Shown: positions 18,081-25,488 of the stretch, in pieces
How the letters are laid out: each line of letters starts with the position of its first letter
Numbering within the stretch: position 1 is the stretch's first letter
Assembly (NCBI RefSeq): GCF_963676325.1
Contig: NZ_OY781099.1
Span: 124,001 to 188,000 of the forward strand
Reading direction: 5' to 3'
Source: an uncultured Bacteroides sp.
Lineage (GTDB): Bacteria; Bacteroidota; Bacteroidia; Bacteroidales; Bacteroidaceae
DNA: 64,000 nt
Notes under the pieces: generated by a model
The model's input: the letters and a program-made list of their open reading frames with translations, nothing else
What the model was told of the DNA's origin: nothing
The model's database searches: none
Made by a program: the position numbers and the translations under genes

Positions 18081-18407
18081 TTATACTTCTTTTCTACCGC
18101 TGGAGATGGTGTAGGTTTCTTCTACCGGAGTGACGAATATCTTTCCGTCACCAAACTGTCCTTTTTCTCCTGAACGGGCAGCTTCCATGATTGTTTCAAT
18201 AACAAAATCCTTATCTTTTTCAGGAATTACAATCATTAAAAGGTCTTTGGGCAATTCGTCATAAGTAACATTTCCTACTTTAAGACCGCGCTGTTTACCG
18301 CGACCGAACACGGATAGTTTTGTTACTGCGGGGAAACCTGCATCGAATAATGCTTTCATTACTACGGATGACTTCTCTGGGCGAACAATAGCTCTTAATA
18401 AATACAT
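18081..18407 (-). CDS. nifI1: PII-like nitrogenase switch-off protein NifI1
   Basis: A 108-residue GlnB-family protein, partner of NifI2. It begins MYLLRAIVRPEKSSVVMKAL and has the NifI1-type T-loop FGRGKQRGLKVGNVTYDELP and the B-loop FGDGKIFVTPVEETYTI. It lacks the uridylylated T-loop Tyr context of ordinary GlnB. Found 21 bases after nifH. AAAGGAGG precedes its ATG by eight bases. Confidence 0.94.
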   Translation of the reverse strand: MYLLRAIVRPEKSSVVMKALFDAGFPAVTKLSVFGRGKQRGLKVGNVTYDELPKDLLMIVIPEKDKDFVIETIMEAARSGEKGQFGDGKIFVTPVEETYTISSGRKEV

Positions 18408-18415
18408 ATAAATAT

Positions 18416-18423
18416 CCTCCTTT
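18416..18423 (-). promoter_or_regulatory. Strong ribosome-binding site of nifI1
   Basis: Minus strand reads AAAGGAGG eight bases before the nifI1 ATG, the same sequence and spacing as before nifD. Confidence 0.65.
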
Positions 18424-18428
18424 ATTTA

Positions 18429-19253
18429 TTAGTTCATAATACCAAAGCCAACCAATAACTCTTCCAATTCAGGCATAGAAAGTGGGGTAGGGATAACAAA
18501 CATTTGGTTATCGTTTATTTTCTTAGCCAAAGAACGGTATTCGTCGGCCTGAGCATGTTCCGGTGCATGGTCAATAACGGTTTTACGGTTAATCTCGGCA
18601 TGTTGAACCATGTTGTCACGAGGTACAAAATGAATCATCTGAGTTCCAAGTTTTGAGGCAAATTCTTCAATCATGTTTGCTTCATTGTCTACTTTACGAG
18701 AGTTGCAAATAATGCCTCCTAAACGAACTGTTCCTACTTTACCGAACTTGGCAATAGACTTGCAGATATTGTTGGCTGCATACATTGCCATCATCTCTCC
18801 TGAGCAAACAATGTAAACTTCTTCTGCTTTGCCATCACGTATTGGCATGGCGAAACCACCACATACTACGTCGCCAAGTACATCATAGAACACATAATCA
18901 AGGTGTTTGTCGTCATCGTAAGCGCCAAGCTGCTCAAGTAAGTTGATAGAAGTAATAATACCACGTCCTGCACAACCTACTCCCGGTTCCGGACCGCCTG
19001 ATTCTACACAACTGGTAGCATTAAATCCTGGTTTCATAACGTCATCCAGATCAATATCTTCGCCTTCGTCACGAAGAGTATCGAGAACTGTTTTCTGTGC
19101 AAGACCGTGTAACAGCAAACGAGTGGAATCTGCTTTAGGATCACAACCTACAACCATTACTTTTTTTCCCATTTCAGCCAAACCGGCTACAGTGTTTTGC
19201 GTTGTGGTACTTTTACCAATGCCGCCTTTTCCATAAATAGCAATCTTTCTCAT
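18429..19253 (-). CDS. nifH: Nitrogenase iron protein NifH
   Basis: A 274-residue dinitrogenase reductase, the homodimer that passes electrons to NifDK with ATP hydrolysis and also acts in cofactor synthesis. The P-loop GKGGIGKSTTTQN is at 8-20. The cysteines holding the shared [4Fe-4S] cluster are C94 (GVGCAGRG) and C131 (GDVVCGGF). R97 matches the Arg that is ADP-ribosylated in some diazotrophs, but no draT/draG genes are seen here; control is more likely through NifI1/NifI2. First gene of its operon, 45 bases after the sigma54-type promoter. Confidence 0.99.
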   Translation of the reverse strand: MRKIAIYGKGGIGKSTTTQNTVAGLAEMGKKVMVVGCDPKADSTRLLLHGLAQKTVLDTLRDEGEDIDLDDVMKPGFNATSCVESGGPEPGVGCAGRGIITSINLLEQLGAYDDDKHLDYVFYDVLGDVVCGGFAMPIRDGKAEEVYIVCSGEMMAMYAANNICKSIAKFGKVGTVRLGGIICNSRKVDNEANMIEEFASKLGTQMIHFVPRDNMVQHAEINRKTVIDHAPEHAQADEYRSLAKKINDNQMFVIPTPLSMPELEELLVGFGIMN

Positions 19254-19297
19254 AATCTTATTACCTTAAGTTAATTCATAAACCTGTAAAACTATAA

Positions 19298-19312
19298 ACA
19301 GAAAGCGTGCCA
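19298..19312 (-). promoter_or_regulatory. Sigma54-type promoter of nifH operon
   Basis: Minus strand reads TGGCACGCTTTCTGT: -24 TGGCACG, four bases, then CTGT with GT at the -12 GC position. Transcription would start near 19286, about 33 bases before the nifH ATG. Confidence 0.82.
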
Positions 19313-19456
19313 AAACAAAATGGGACTCCTGGGATGAGTGAGGGTGATGTTATGTAACTAATTGATTATTAGTTGTATATTGTGGGTTAAAATAATTAAT
19401 AATAATTGAATTGCTATCAGGAACTGATTTTAGAAGAAGGAATTATTGTTACTTAA

Positions 19457-19485
19457 ATGTAGGAAATAATACATAAATGTAGGAT
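19457..19485. promoter_or_regulatory. Enhancer-like sites upstream of nifH
   Basis: ATGTAGGA occurs at 19457-19464 and 19478-19485, 21 bases apart. The segment contains a canonical NifA-type TGT-N10-ACA (19458-19473) and the palindrome ACATAAATGT (19471-19480), the same ACAT-WW-ATGT core seen before nifE and mop. It begins at the stop codon of modC and lies about 160 bases upstream of the nifH -24 element. Confidence 0.68.
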
Positions 19486-20225
19486 TATTGCCCCAGAAAA
19501 AGTTCGCTGAGCGCAGAAATCTCACCAAGAAATTGGGCATAATTCTGAAAGGATCCGGCACTGAATATTTCTTTTGGGCGACCTTGTGCCAATACCTTGC
19601 CGTTCTTTATGGTCATCACCGACGAAGCCAGGGTGCAGACTTCGTTTACATCGTGGCTTACAAGTATAGTGATTGTGTTTAGTAGCAGGTGCGCTTTGCG
19701 AATTTCGTGTTGCAGGGCGGTGCGCATTTCAAAATCAAGGGCAGACAATGGCTCGTCGAGCAGCAAAAGATTGGGCTTTGCCGCTAATGCTCTGGCTAGT
19801 GCCACTCTTTGCCTTTGCCCACCGGATAGCTGTGTAGGCTTTTGCTTTCTCAATGCAAGCAGATCGAACAGTTCTAATAGCTCTTCTATGGCTTCTGAGT
19901 CTTTTTTCTTTTGTGCAAAACAGATATTACCTTCCACACTCATATTGGGAAAAAGAGCATAGTCCTGGAACATATATCCCACGTTACGGAGCTGAGGAGA
20001 GAGGTTTATTTTCTTGTCGGAGTCGAACCAAACGGTATCATTGTACACTATGCGCCCTTTAGAGGGAGTGGTAAGCCCGGCCAGCATTCGTAATAAGGTT
20101 GTTTTTCCCGAGCCGGAATGCCCGAAGAGGCAAAGCAATTCCCTGTCTTCTATCTCCGAGCAGACTTGCAATGTTTTTTTTCCTTCAGAAGTGAGCATCG
20201 GACGTTCTATATCAATCTTTAGCAT
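19485..20225 (-). CDS. modC: Molybdate ABC transporter ATPase (no TOBE domain)
   Basis: A 246-residue ABC ATPase powering molybdate import with ModB. Walker A GHSGSGKTT, signature LSGGQRQRVALARALA, and Walker B LLLLDEPLSALD are all present. It ends soon after the ATPase domain, whereas proteobacterial ModC (about 350 residues) carries a molybdate-binding TOBE/Mop domain. A separate Mop protein is coded at the head of this operon. It starts six bases after modB. Confidence 0.92.
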   Translation of the reverse strand: MLKIDIERPMLTSEGKKTLQVCSEIEDRELLCLFGHSGSGKTTLLRMLAGLTTPSKGRIVYNDTVWFDSDKKINLSPQLRNVGYMFQDYALFPNMSVEGNICFAQKKKDSEAIEELLELFDLLALRKQKPTQLSGGQRQRVALARALAAKPNLLLLDEPLSALDFEMRTALQHEIRKAHLLLNTITILVSHDVNEVCTLASSVMTIKNGKVLAQGRPKEIFSAGSFQNYAQFLGEISALSELFLGQ

Positions 20226-20231
20226 AGCTCT

Positions 20232-20903
20232 TTAAAGTGTTTTCTTGTTACCGTTTATACTGTAAATAACTGTAAGTATCAGCAGTGAAATGATGAATAA
20301 TACAAATGAGTACTTGTTTGCCGTATCGTAATTAAGCGACTGCACTTCATCATAGATGGCAATGGAGGCCACCCGAGTTTCGCCCGGCATGTTTCCTCCC
20401 ACCATAATTACCACGCCAAACTCCCCGATACAGTGGGCAAAGGTCATGGCAATTGCCGTAATAATGGAAGGCTTTATGTTGGGGATAAGTACCCTTGTGA
20501 AGGTGGTGAAGAAAGATTTTCCAAGCGTGTAAGACGCTTCCCTGTAACTTCGCGGAACACTTGCAAAACCATTCTGAATGGGCTGAACCATAAACGGCAG
20601 ACTGAAGAGCACACTGGCCAGAAGAATTCCTTCGAAACTAAATGCCAGACGAAGGTTTAGTGTATGTTCCAGAAAATGACCTATACCATTCTGAGGACTA
20701 TAGGCCACCAACATATAAAATCCAAGCACAGTGGGCGGAAGAACAAGCGGCATACTGATTAGGGCCTCTATTAATGCTTTAAATCTAAATCTCTTATATG
20801 CCAGCCAATAGCCCAGAGGCAAACCAATAAAAAGCAGTATTATTGTGGTTAATGCTGCTAGTTTTCCGGTGAGTAGGAGGGTTTCTATAAAATCATCGTT
20901 CAT
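20232..20903 (-). CDS. modB: Molybdate ABC transporter permease
   Basis: A 223-residue inner-membrane permease with about five hydrophobic helices. The EAA-type cytoplasmic loop that docks on ModC is seen as EASYTLGKSFFTTF followed by LIPNIKPSIITA, and the following helix has the ModB-typical HCIGEFGVVIMVGGN. Length is typical of ModB. It follows modA after a 193-base gap that contains two inverted repeats. Confidence 0.94.
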   Translation of the reverse strand: MNDDFIETLLLTGKLAALTTIILLFIGLPLGYWLAYKRFRFKALIEALISMPLVLPPTVLGFYMLVAYSPQNGIGHFLEHTLNLRLAFSFEGILLASVLFSLPFMVQPIQNGFASVPRSYREASYTLGKSFFTTFTRVLIPNIKPSIITAIAMTFAHCIGEFGVVIMVGGNMPGETRVASIAIYDEVQSLNYDTANKYSFVLFIISLLILTVIYSINGNKKTL

Positions 20904-20937
20904 ATTATGTCTGTCGGATTAATAAGTTAGTCAATAT

Positions 20938-20967
20938 CCCGGGTTAGCTAAGTGCAGATAACCCGGG
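20938..20967 (-). other. Hairpin between modA and modB
   Basis: Perfect 9-bp inverted repeat CCCGGGTTA (20938-20946) with TAACCCGGG (20959-20967) and a 12-base loop. No T run follows on the minus strand, so it is not a standard terminator. It may protect the modA message end or adjust modB expression. Confidence 0.55.
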
Positions 20968-21025
20968 AGAATATTTTATTCATGTATAGCAAAAACTAAA
21001 AAGGTCTACAGTTTCATTGAATTAA

Positions 21026-21055
21026 GTGTACATTATAATTTAATATAGCGTACAC
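21026..21055. promoter_or_regulatory. Long palindrome between modA and modB, possible ModE site
   Basis: The minus strand carries GTGTACGCTATAT, a short AT spacer, and ATAATGTACAC, an inverted repeat of about 12 bp with two mismatches. Its core CGCTATAT...TTATAATG resembles the proteobacterial ModE box (CGTTATAT-type half sites). The ModE-domain gene lies in the same operon, so a molybdate-responsive operator before modBC is plausible but untested. Confidence 0.4.
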
Positions 21056-21096
21056 CTATCTGAAAATATATACCGAGACATTACTCTAACCTTCCT

Positions 21097-21843
21097 TTAA
21101 CGAGGAACTGAGTATCCATACTTTTCCCAATAAACTTTGGTTCTTGGCGATAGAACATAAGTCATGAATTTGCTGGTTTCGGTGTTTCTTACCGCAGTCT
21201 TTATAAGAATGCATGCCTGCTCTACCGGAGTATAAAGTTTAGGATCTACAATATAATATTTTCCTTTTCCTTTCATCTCCGGAGCCAGGGCAAGTGAAAG
21301 AGCTACAAACCCAATCTCTGCATTACCGGTAAAGGCAAACTGAGCTGCCTGTGAGATATTATCGCCAATCACAATCTTTGATTTCAGTGATTCATAAAGT
21401 CCCATCTTTTTAAGCAATTCGAATGAACGTTCACCATAAGGAGCAGTTTCCGGTTTGGCTATGGCTATTTTCTTTATGGCCGGGTCTTTCAATACCGAAA
21501 GTCCCTTAGTAACATCCAGCGAAGTGCTGTATATGGCCAGTTTTCCGTAGGCATATGTCTTCATTGTTCCCCATGCCACCCCTTTTGCTTTAAGCTTCAA
21601 CGGAAATTCATTGTCGGCAGCCATAAAAAAGTCAAAGGAAGCACCGTTTAGAATCTGCTGAACCAATGTGCCCGAACTTCCGAAAGTGATATTGATCTTA
21701 GCCTTGGGATGTTCTTTTTCGTACTGTACTTTAATTTCTTCCAGCACATAACGGAGGTTGGCTGCTGCTGCCACATTTACTTTCTGAGCCTGTGCAAGGA
21801 TACATACCAGTATCAGTGTCACAGATATAATAGTTCTTTTCAT
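21097..21843 (-). CDS. modA: Molybdate-binding periplasmic protein
   Basis: A 248-residue solute-binding protein for molybdate or tungstate. The start is set at the ATG at 21841-21843, which gives a signal peptide MKRTIISVTLILVCILAQAQ; the longer frame needs a TTG start. The mature part begins KVNVAAAANLRYVLEEI, the ModA hallmark, with FGSSGTLVQQI and GASFDFFMAAD contributing the oxyanion pocket. It follows the outer-membrane barrel gene by 18 bases. Confidence 0.95.
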   Translation of the reverse strand: MKRTIISVTLILVCILAQAQKVNVAAAANLRYVLEEIKVQYEKEHPKAKINITFGSSGTLVQQILNGASFDFFMAADNEFPLKLKAKGVAWGTMKTYAYGKLAIYSTSLDVTKGLSVLKDPAIKKIAIAKPETAPYGERSFELLKKMGLYESLKSKIVIGDNISQAAQFAFTGNAEIGFVALSLALAPEMKGKGKYYIVDPKLYTPVEQACILIKTAVRNTETSKFMTYVLSPRTKVYWEKYGYSVPR

Positions 21844-21861
21844 ATGATTCGTTTTTTTCAA

Positions 21862-23154
21862 TTATTTATCGGTAAATATAGATTTGAGATAAGAAGGAGA
21901 GACGGTGAGCATCACATATCCCCATTGTGGAAAGCGGGTTTTGGCATCGGCAGTCATCCCCTTTGCTATACGGGTATTGTCGTTGGCAAAGTAGGTACTC
22001 CAGCCGGCCTGAAAGTTTGTCCATTCATTCATTTTATAGTTAAAGCAAATATCGAGTTCCGAACCAAGAGACTTACCTATGCTTGCTCCTTTGTTTGTCA
22101 TATCCTTGCCTGTACTGAATGCATGGAAGGTGCCTTCTATGCTGGTTTTCTTATTTATTTTGGCATTTACACTGCCGTAGTAATCAAGTAAGCCCTCATT
22201 CAGAGGAGTCGACCAATACTCCATTGAACCATTAAAGCTGTGGTTTGCACCATACAGTTTGCTAAAGTTCTTCTGCTTGCCATCAGTTTTGTTATCATCT
22301 CCCGATAAATAATCGGTTCCAAGGCTGGCAGCAAAGACAGGCGATATTTTATAACTCAGTTTTACAGCCGCCATATAGCCACTCATATCATCACCGGTCT
22401 GGTTCTTTCCGCCCTGAAAATAAGTAGTACCTAAGGCAGAGAACGGACAACTTTCGTTACTGTATTTCAGGTTGCCACCATAGGTATAACCGTGATTCAT
22501 ATTAATCTTTGTCCCGTATTTAGTTGCATCACTTGTAGGCTGTACACCCTGATCAACACCAATGGCGGTTAATGTAAGCCCCTTAGCTAATCCTTTTGAT
22601 AACCAAAGGAATCCCAAATACCGATATTTGGAGGTAGAGTAAACCGTTTCCGAGGAAATGGCCGAAGCATTATTGTATGCAAATCCTAAATGTCCCTGAA
22701 AGTCGTTCACATTATACTTGAATAATGCCAGATCGTGAGAGTTGCCGGTATTGCTCCAGTTAGATGCAGAGAGCAATCTGTTGTCATCGTATGAAATTGC
22801 CTGCCTTCCAACTTTCACTGATAAGCCAGGCATCAGCAACATCTCCGCCCAGGCTTCGTAAACTCCAAGAGTGGCAATTTCTGAGTTTGGAGAAGTCTTA
22901 CCAAAAGAACGGGTATCCTGAATGGTAAACTGAGTTTTTAATATGGCGGAGGAGAAGTTTGCTCCCAAACGTGTCCGCTGAAATGCAAAAATACCCGGAT
23001 CATTATTCTCCGGTAGTGGAGCACCAAATCCATCTCTATACTCGGCTCTGGGCCTGAACTCGCCATCAATAGCTACTGTCTGTGCATTCATCTTACACGC
23101 ACAGACAGTGGCAGCAACTGTTATCCAAAAACATCTTTTACCTAATACCTTCAT
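21862..23154 (-). CDS. Outer-membrane beta-barrel (alginate-export-like) in mod operon
   Basis: A 430-residue predicted outer-membrane porin. The chosen ATG at 23152-23154 gives a signal peptide ending CKMNAQ; the frame opens further upstream but without one. The mature part has alternating polar/aromatic strands typical of a 16-18-stranded barrel, with EFRPRAEYRDGFG and FQRTRLGANF near the start as in alginate-export/OprD-like porins. It ends one base short of the modA frame. Location between modE and modA suggests a channel for molybdate across the outer membrane, which is inference only. Confidence 0.75.
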   Translation of the reverse strand: MKVLGKRCFWITVAATVCACKMNAQTVAIDGEFRPRAEYRDGFGAPLPENNDPGIFAFQRTRLGANFSSAILKTQFTIQDTRSFGKTSPNSEIATLGVYEAWAEMLLMPGLSVKVGRQAISYDDNRLLSASNWSNTGNSHDLALFKYNVNDFQGHLGFAYNNASAISSETVYSTSKYRYLGFLWLSKGLAKGLTLTAIGVDQGVQPTSDATKYGTKINMNHGYTYGGNLKYSNESCPFSALGTTYFQGGKNQTGDDMSGYMAAVKLSYKISPVFAASLGTDYLSGDDNKTDGKQKNFSKLYGANHSFNGSMEYWSTPLNEGLLDYYGSVNAKINKKTSIEGTFHAFSTGKDMTNKGASIGKSLGSELDICFNYKMNEWTNFQAGWSTYFANDNTRIAKGMTADAKTRFPQWGYVMLTVSPSYLKSIFTDK

Positions 23155-23246
23155 AATACTAACTTTTAAATGATTATTCGTTATCAAATCCTGAGTATAA
23201 CGCTTTGCTAAAGAAAAGCGATATGCATGCAAAAGATATCGCTTCT

Positions 23247-23600
23247 TTAAAAAAAACAGCTTTCCAATTCGCTGTTCGTCTGTTCCAATAGTTTGATGAT
23301 TTCAATTTCACGCATGGCATAGGTTTCCAGAACCTTCATTCCGTACGGACTTATACTGCAACCTCCTCCATCTTTTCCCCCCTTCTGCCTTATTACCATA
23401 GGAATAGGCGAAAGACGGTTTATCTTGTCAATAAGATGCCATGCATGCTGGTAAGACATCTTCAGATTCTTTGCCGCTGCATTAATGGAACCGTCTGCTA
23501 AGATCTGTTTCAATAGCCGGTACTGGCTTTGGCCGACGAAGACTTCGTTGTCCCGGTATATGGTTACAATGGCATCCAATGAGAATGTTGAACGGTCCAT
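23247..23600 (-). CDS. ModE-type DNA-binding domain protein
   Basis: A 117-residue winged helix-turn-helix protein equal to the N-terminal domain of ModE, the molybdate-responsive regulator. The LysR-like helix-turn-helix is seen in LLKQILADGSINAAAKNLKM followed by SYQHAWHLIDKINRL. The segment RQKGGKDGGGCSISPYG is the conserved ModE wing. It lacks the C-terminal molybdate-binding domains of E. coli ModE (262 residues). The free Mop protein encoded just upstream might supply sensing, or this protein may respond differently. Confidence 0.85.
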   Translation of the reverse strand: MDRSTFSLDAIVTIYRDNEVFVGQSQYRLLKQILADGSINAAAKNLKMSYQHAWHLIDKINRLSPIPMVIRQKGGKDGGGCSISPYGMKVLETYAMREIEIIKLLEQTNSELESCFF

Positions 23601-23612
23601 GCGGCTTTGGAG

Positions 23613-23819
23613 TTAAATGCCAATCATAACTTCGGTGGATTTGAATATAGCGTATGCTTCGTCTCCAACCTTGATGTTAAGTTCTCCTATACTGTCCACT
23701 GTAATGACTGAAACAATAGTATTTCCTCCACCAATATCCAGTTTAACTTTTGCAGTGACTATACCTGGAACAATCTCTATTACCTTACCCTTAATTGTGT
23801 TTCTTGCGCTTAATAACAT
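23613..23819 (-). CDS. mop: Molybdenum-pterin/molybdate-binding protein Mop (molbindin)
   Basis: A 68-residue single TOBE/Mop-domain protein. Such molbindins assemble as hexamers that bind molybdate for storage or sensing. The pattern LSARNTIKGKVIEIVPGIVT then VSVITVDSIGELNIKVGDEA and AIFKSTEVMIGI is the full Mop fold. It is the first gene after the sigma54-type promoter, followed 12 bases on by the ModE-domain gene. Confidence 0.93.
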   Translation of the reverse strand: MLLSARNTIKGKVIEIVPGIVTAKVKLDIGGGNTIVSVITVDSIGELNIKVGDEAYAIFKSTEVMIGI

Positions 23820-23872
23820 CTTCTTCTTTGTTTAAATGAGTAATAATCATTGCTTATTTGTAGAATAAGAAT

Positions 23873-23887
23873 ACAAAGGGCGTGCCA
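23873..23887 (-). promoter_or_regulatory. Sigma54-type promoter of mop-mod operon
   Basis: Minus strand reads TGGCACGCCCTTTGT: -24 TGGCACG, four bases, then TTGT at -12. Start of transcription expected near 23861, about 40 bases before the mop ATG. It ties molybdate uptake to the nif activator. Confidence 0.8.
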
Positions 23888-23925
23888 GGAATTACAAGTC
23901 GTTAGTTATTAGATGTTTAACTTTA

Positions 23926-23965
23926 AATGTAGCTTTTGTGGTTTTATTATTTGCTACATTAATGT
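23926..23965. promoter_or_regulatory. Palindromes upstream of mop promoter (likely NifA site)
   Basis: AATGTAGC (23926-23933) and GCTACATT (23953-23960) form an 8-bp inverted repeat, and ACATTAATGT (23956-23965) is a perfect palindrome with the same ACAT-WW-ATGT core as the sites before nifH and nifE. Centre about 75 bases upstream of the -24 element. Confidence 0.55.
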
Positions 23966-24021
23966 TATACTTTTGGAGGTAGGTTACTTTATAGTCGGAT
24001 TTAGGCAGGACTTCCGGGAAA

Positions 24022-24065
24022 TAAAAAAGCCTGTGCAATTTCCTCTAAAAGGAACTGCACAGGCT
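24022..24065 (-). terminator. Intrinsic terminator of metK
   Basis: On the minus strand AGCCTGTGCAGTTCC (24065-24051) pairs with GGAAATTGCACAGGCT (24043-24028) with one bulge/mismatch, followed by a run of six T. It lies 25 bases after the metK stop. Confidence 0.9.
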
Positions 24066-24089
24066 CTGTATCTGTAGGTCGGTTAATTC

Positions 24090-25382
24090 TTATAAACCGA
24101 ATTCTTCTTTTACTATATCAATGTAATCAAGCTTTTCCCAAGTGAATAACTCAACTTCCATGGTCTTATCTTCAAGATAACGTGAGTGGAAGCTCTTGGT
24201 AACTACCTTAGGAGTACGTCCCATGTGTCCGTAAGCAGCAGTTTCTGAATAGATAGGATTACGAAGCTTTAAACGGTCTTCAATAGCTTTTGGACGAAGA
24301 TCGAATATCTTATCAATTTTCTTGGCAATTTCACCGTCAGTGATGTTCACATTGCTACGGTTGTAGGTATCTACATAGATGTTGATAGGACGAGCCACAC
24401 CAATAGCATAAGATATCTGAACAAGAATCTCGTCAGCTACTCCGGCAGCAACAAGGTTCTTTGCAATGTGACGTGCTGCATAAGCTGCACTACGGTCTAC
24501 CTTACTAGGGTCTTTTCCTGAGAAAGCACCACCACCGTGAGCACCTTTACCGCCATAAGTATCAACGATAATCTTACGTCCTGTTAATCCTGTGTCTCCG
24601 TGAGGTCCGCCAATAACGAACTTTCCTGTAGGATTAACGTGATAAGTAATAGCACCGTTGAACAAGTCTAAGATCTTTCTATTATGAATAGAAGCAAATA
24701 CTCTTGGCATCAACACTTTAATTACATCCTCGCGGATAATAGACAGCATCTCTTCGTCAGCCTTTAACTGAGCTTCAGGAGAATCATTCTCTGGTTTAAT
24801 GAAATCATCGTGCTGAGTAGATACAACGATAGTGTCAATACGCACAGGTTTTCCATTATCATCATATTCAATTGTAACCTGGCTCTTAGCATCCGGACGA
24901 AGATAAGTCATTACCTTCTCTTCTCTTCTGATTTTAGCCAGAATGTATAGTATTTTATGCGCAAGGTCAAGAGACAATGGCATATAGTTTTCTGTTTCGT
25001 TGGTTGCATAACCAAACATCATTCCCTGGTCGCCGGCACCCTGATTCATTGGGTCCTCACGTTCTACACCACGGTTAATGTCGGCAGACTGTTCGTGAAT
25101 GGCAGAAAATACACCGCATGAGTTTCCTTCGAACATATACTCGCCTTTGGTATAACCAATCTTGTTGATTACGCCACGAGCAACTTCCTGCAGGTCTACA
25201 TACGCTTCAGATTTCACTTCACCCGCAAGTACTACCTGTCCGGTGGTAACGAGAGTTTCGCAAGCTACTTTAGAACTTGGATCGTAAGCCAATAGTTCAT
25301 CAAGCACAGCATCCGATATTTGATCGGCTACTTTGTCGGGGTGTCCTTCAGACACCGATTCGGATGTGAATAAATATCCCAT
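24090..25382 (-). CDS. metK: S-adenosylmethionine synthetase
   Basis: A 430-residue methionine adenosyltransferase that makes SAM from methionine and ATP. Motifs are FTSESVSEGHPDKVADQISD at the N-terminus, GAGDQGMMFGYAT for the adenosine pocket and GGGAFSGKDPSKVDRSAAY for the P-loop. Length is that of the Bacteroidota enzyme. It stands alone between its riboswitch leader and its terminator. Regulation by SAM itself is indicated by the SAM-II aptamer at 25489-25540. Confidence 0.98.
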   Translation of the reverse strand: MGYLFTSESVSEGHPDKVADQISDAVLDELLAYDPSSKVACETLVTTGQVVLAGEVKSEAYVDLQEVARGVINKIGYTKGEYMFEGNSCGVFSAIHEQSADINRGVEREDPMNQGAGDQGMMFGYATNETENYMPLSLDLAHKILYILAKIRREEKVMTYLRPDAKSQVTIEYDDNGKPVRIDTIVVSTQHDDFIKPENDSPEAQLKADEEMLSIIREDVIKVLMPRVFASIHNRKILDLFNGAITYHVNPTGKFVIGGPHGDTGLTGRKIIVDTYGGKGAHGGGAFSGKDPSKVDRSAAYAARHIAKNLVAAGVADEILVQISYAIGVARPINIYVDTYNRSNVNITDGEIAKKIDKIFDLRPKAIEDRLKLRNPIYSETAAYGHMGRTPKVVTKSFHSRYLEDKTMEVELFTWEKLDYIDIVKEEFGL

Positions 25383-25488
25383 GGATAAATAAAGTTTTAG
25401 ATTGACGGATTTTTAATTCGTCTGTTTATACTATATAAATTTCCTGAATGGGGGTTGATTTGGAAGGTAGAAACGCGTTAAATAAGCT

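Noticed and set aside
20938..20967. Moco riboswitch before modB
   Set aside because: Only a simple 9-bp hairpin is seen, without the larger conserved junction of that RNA.
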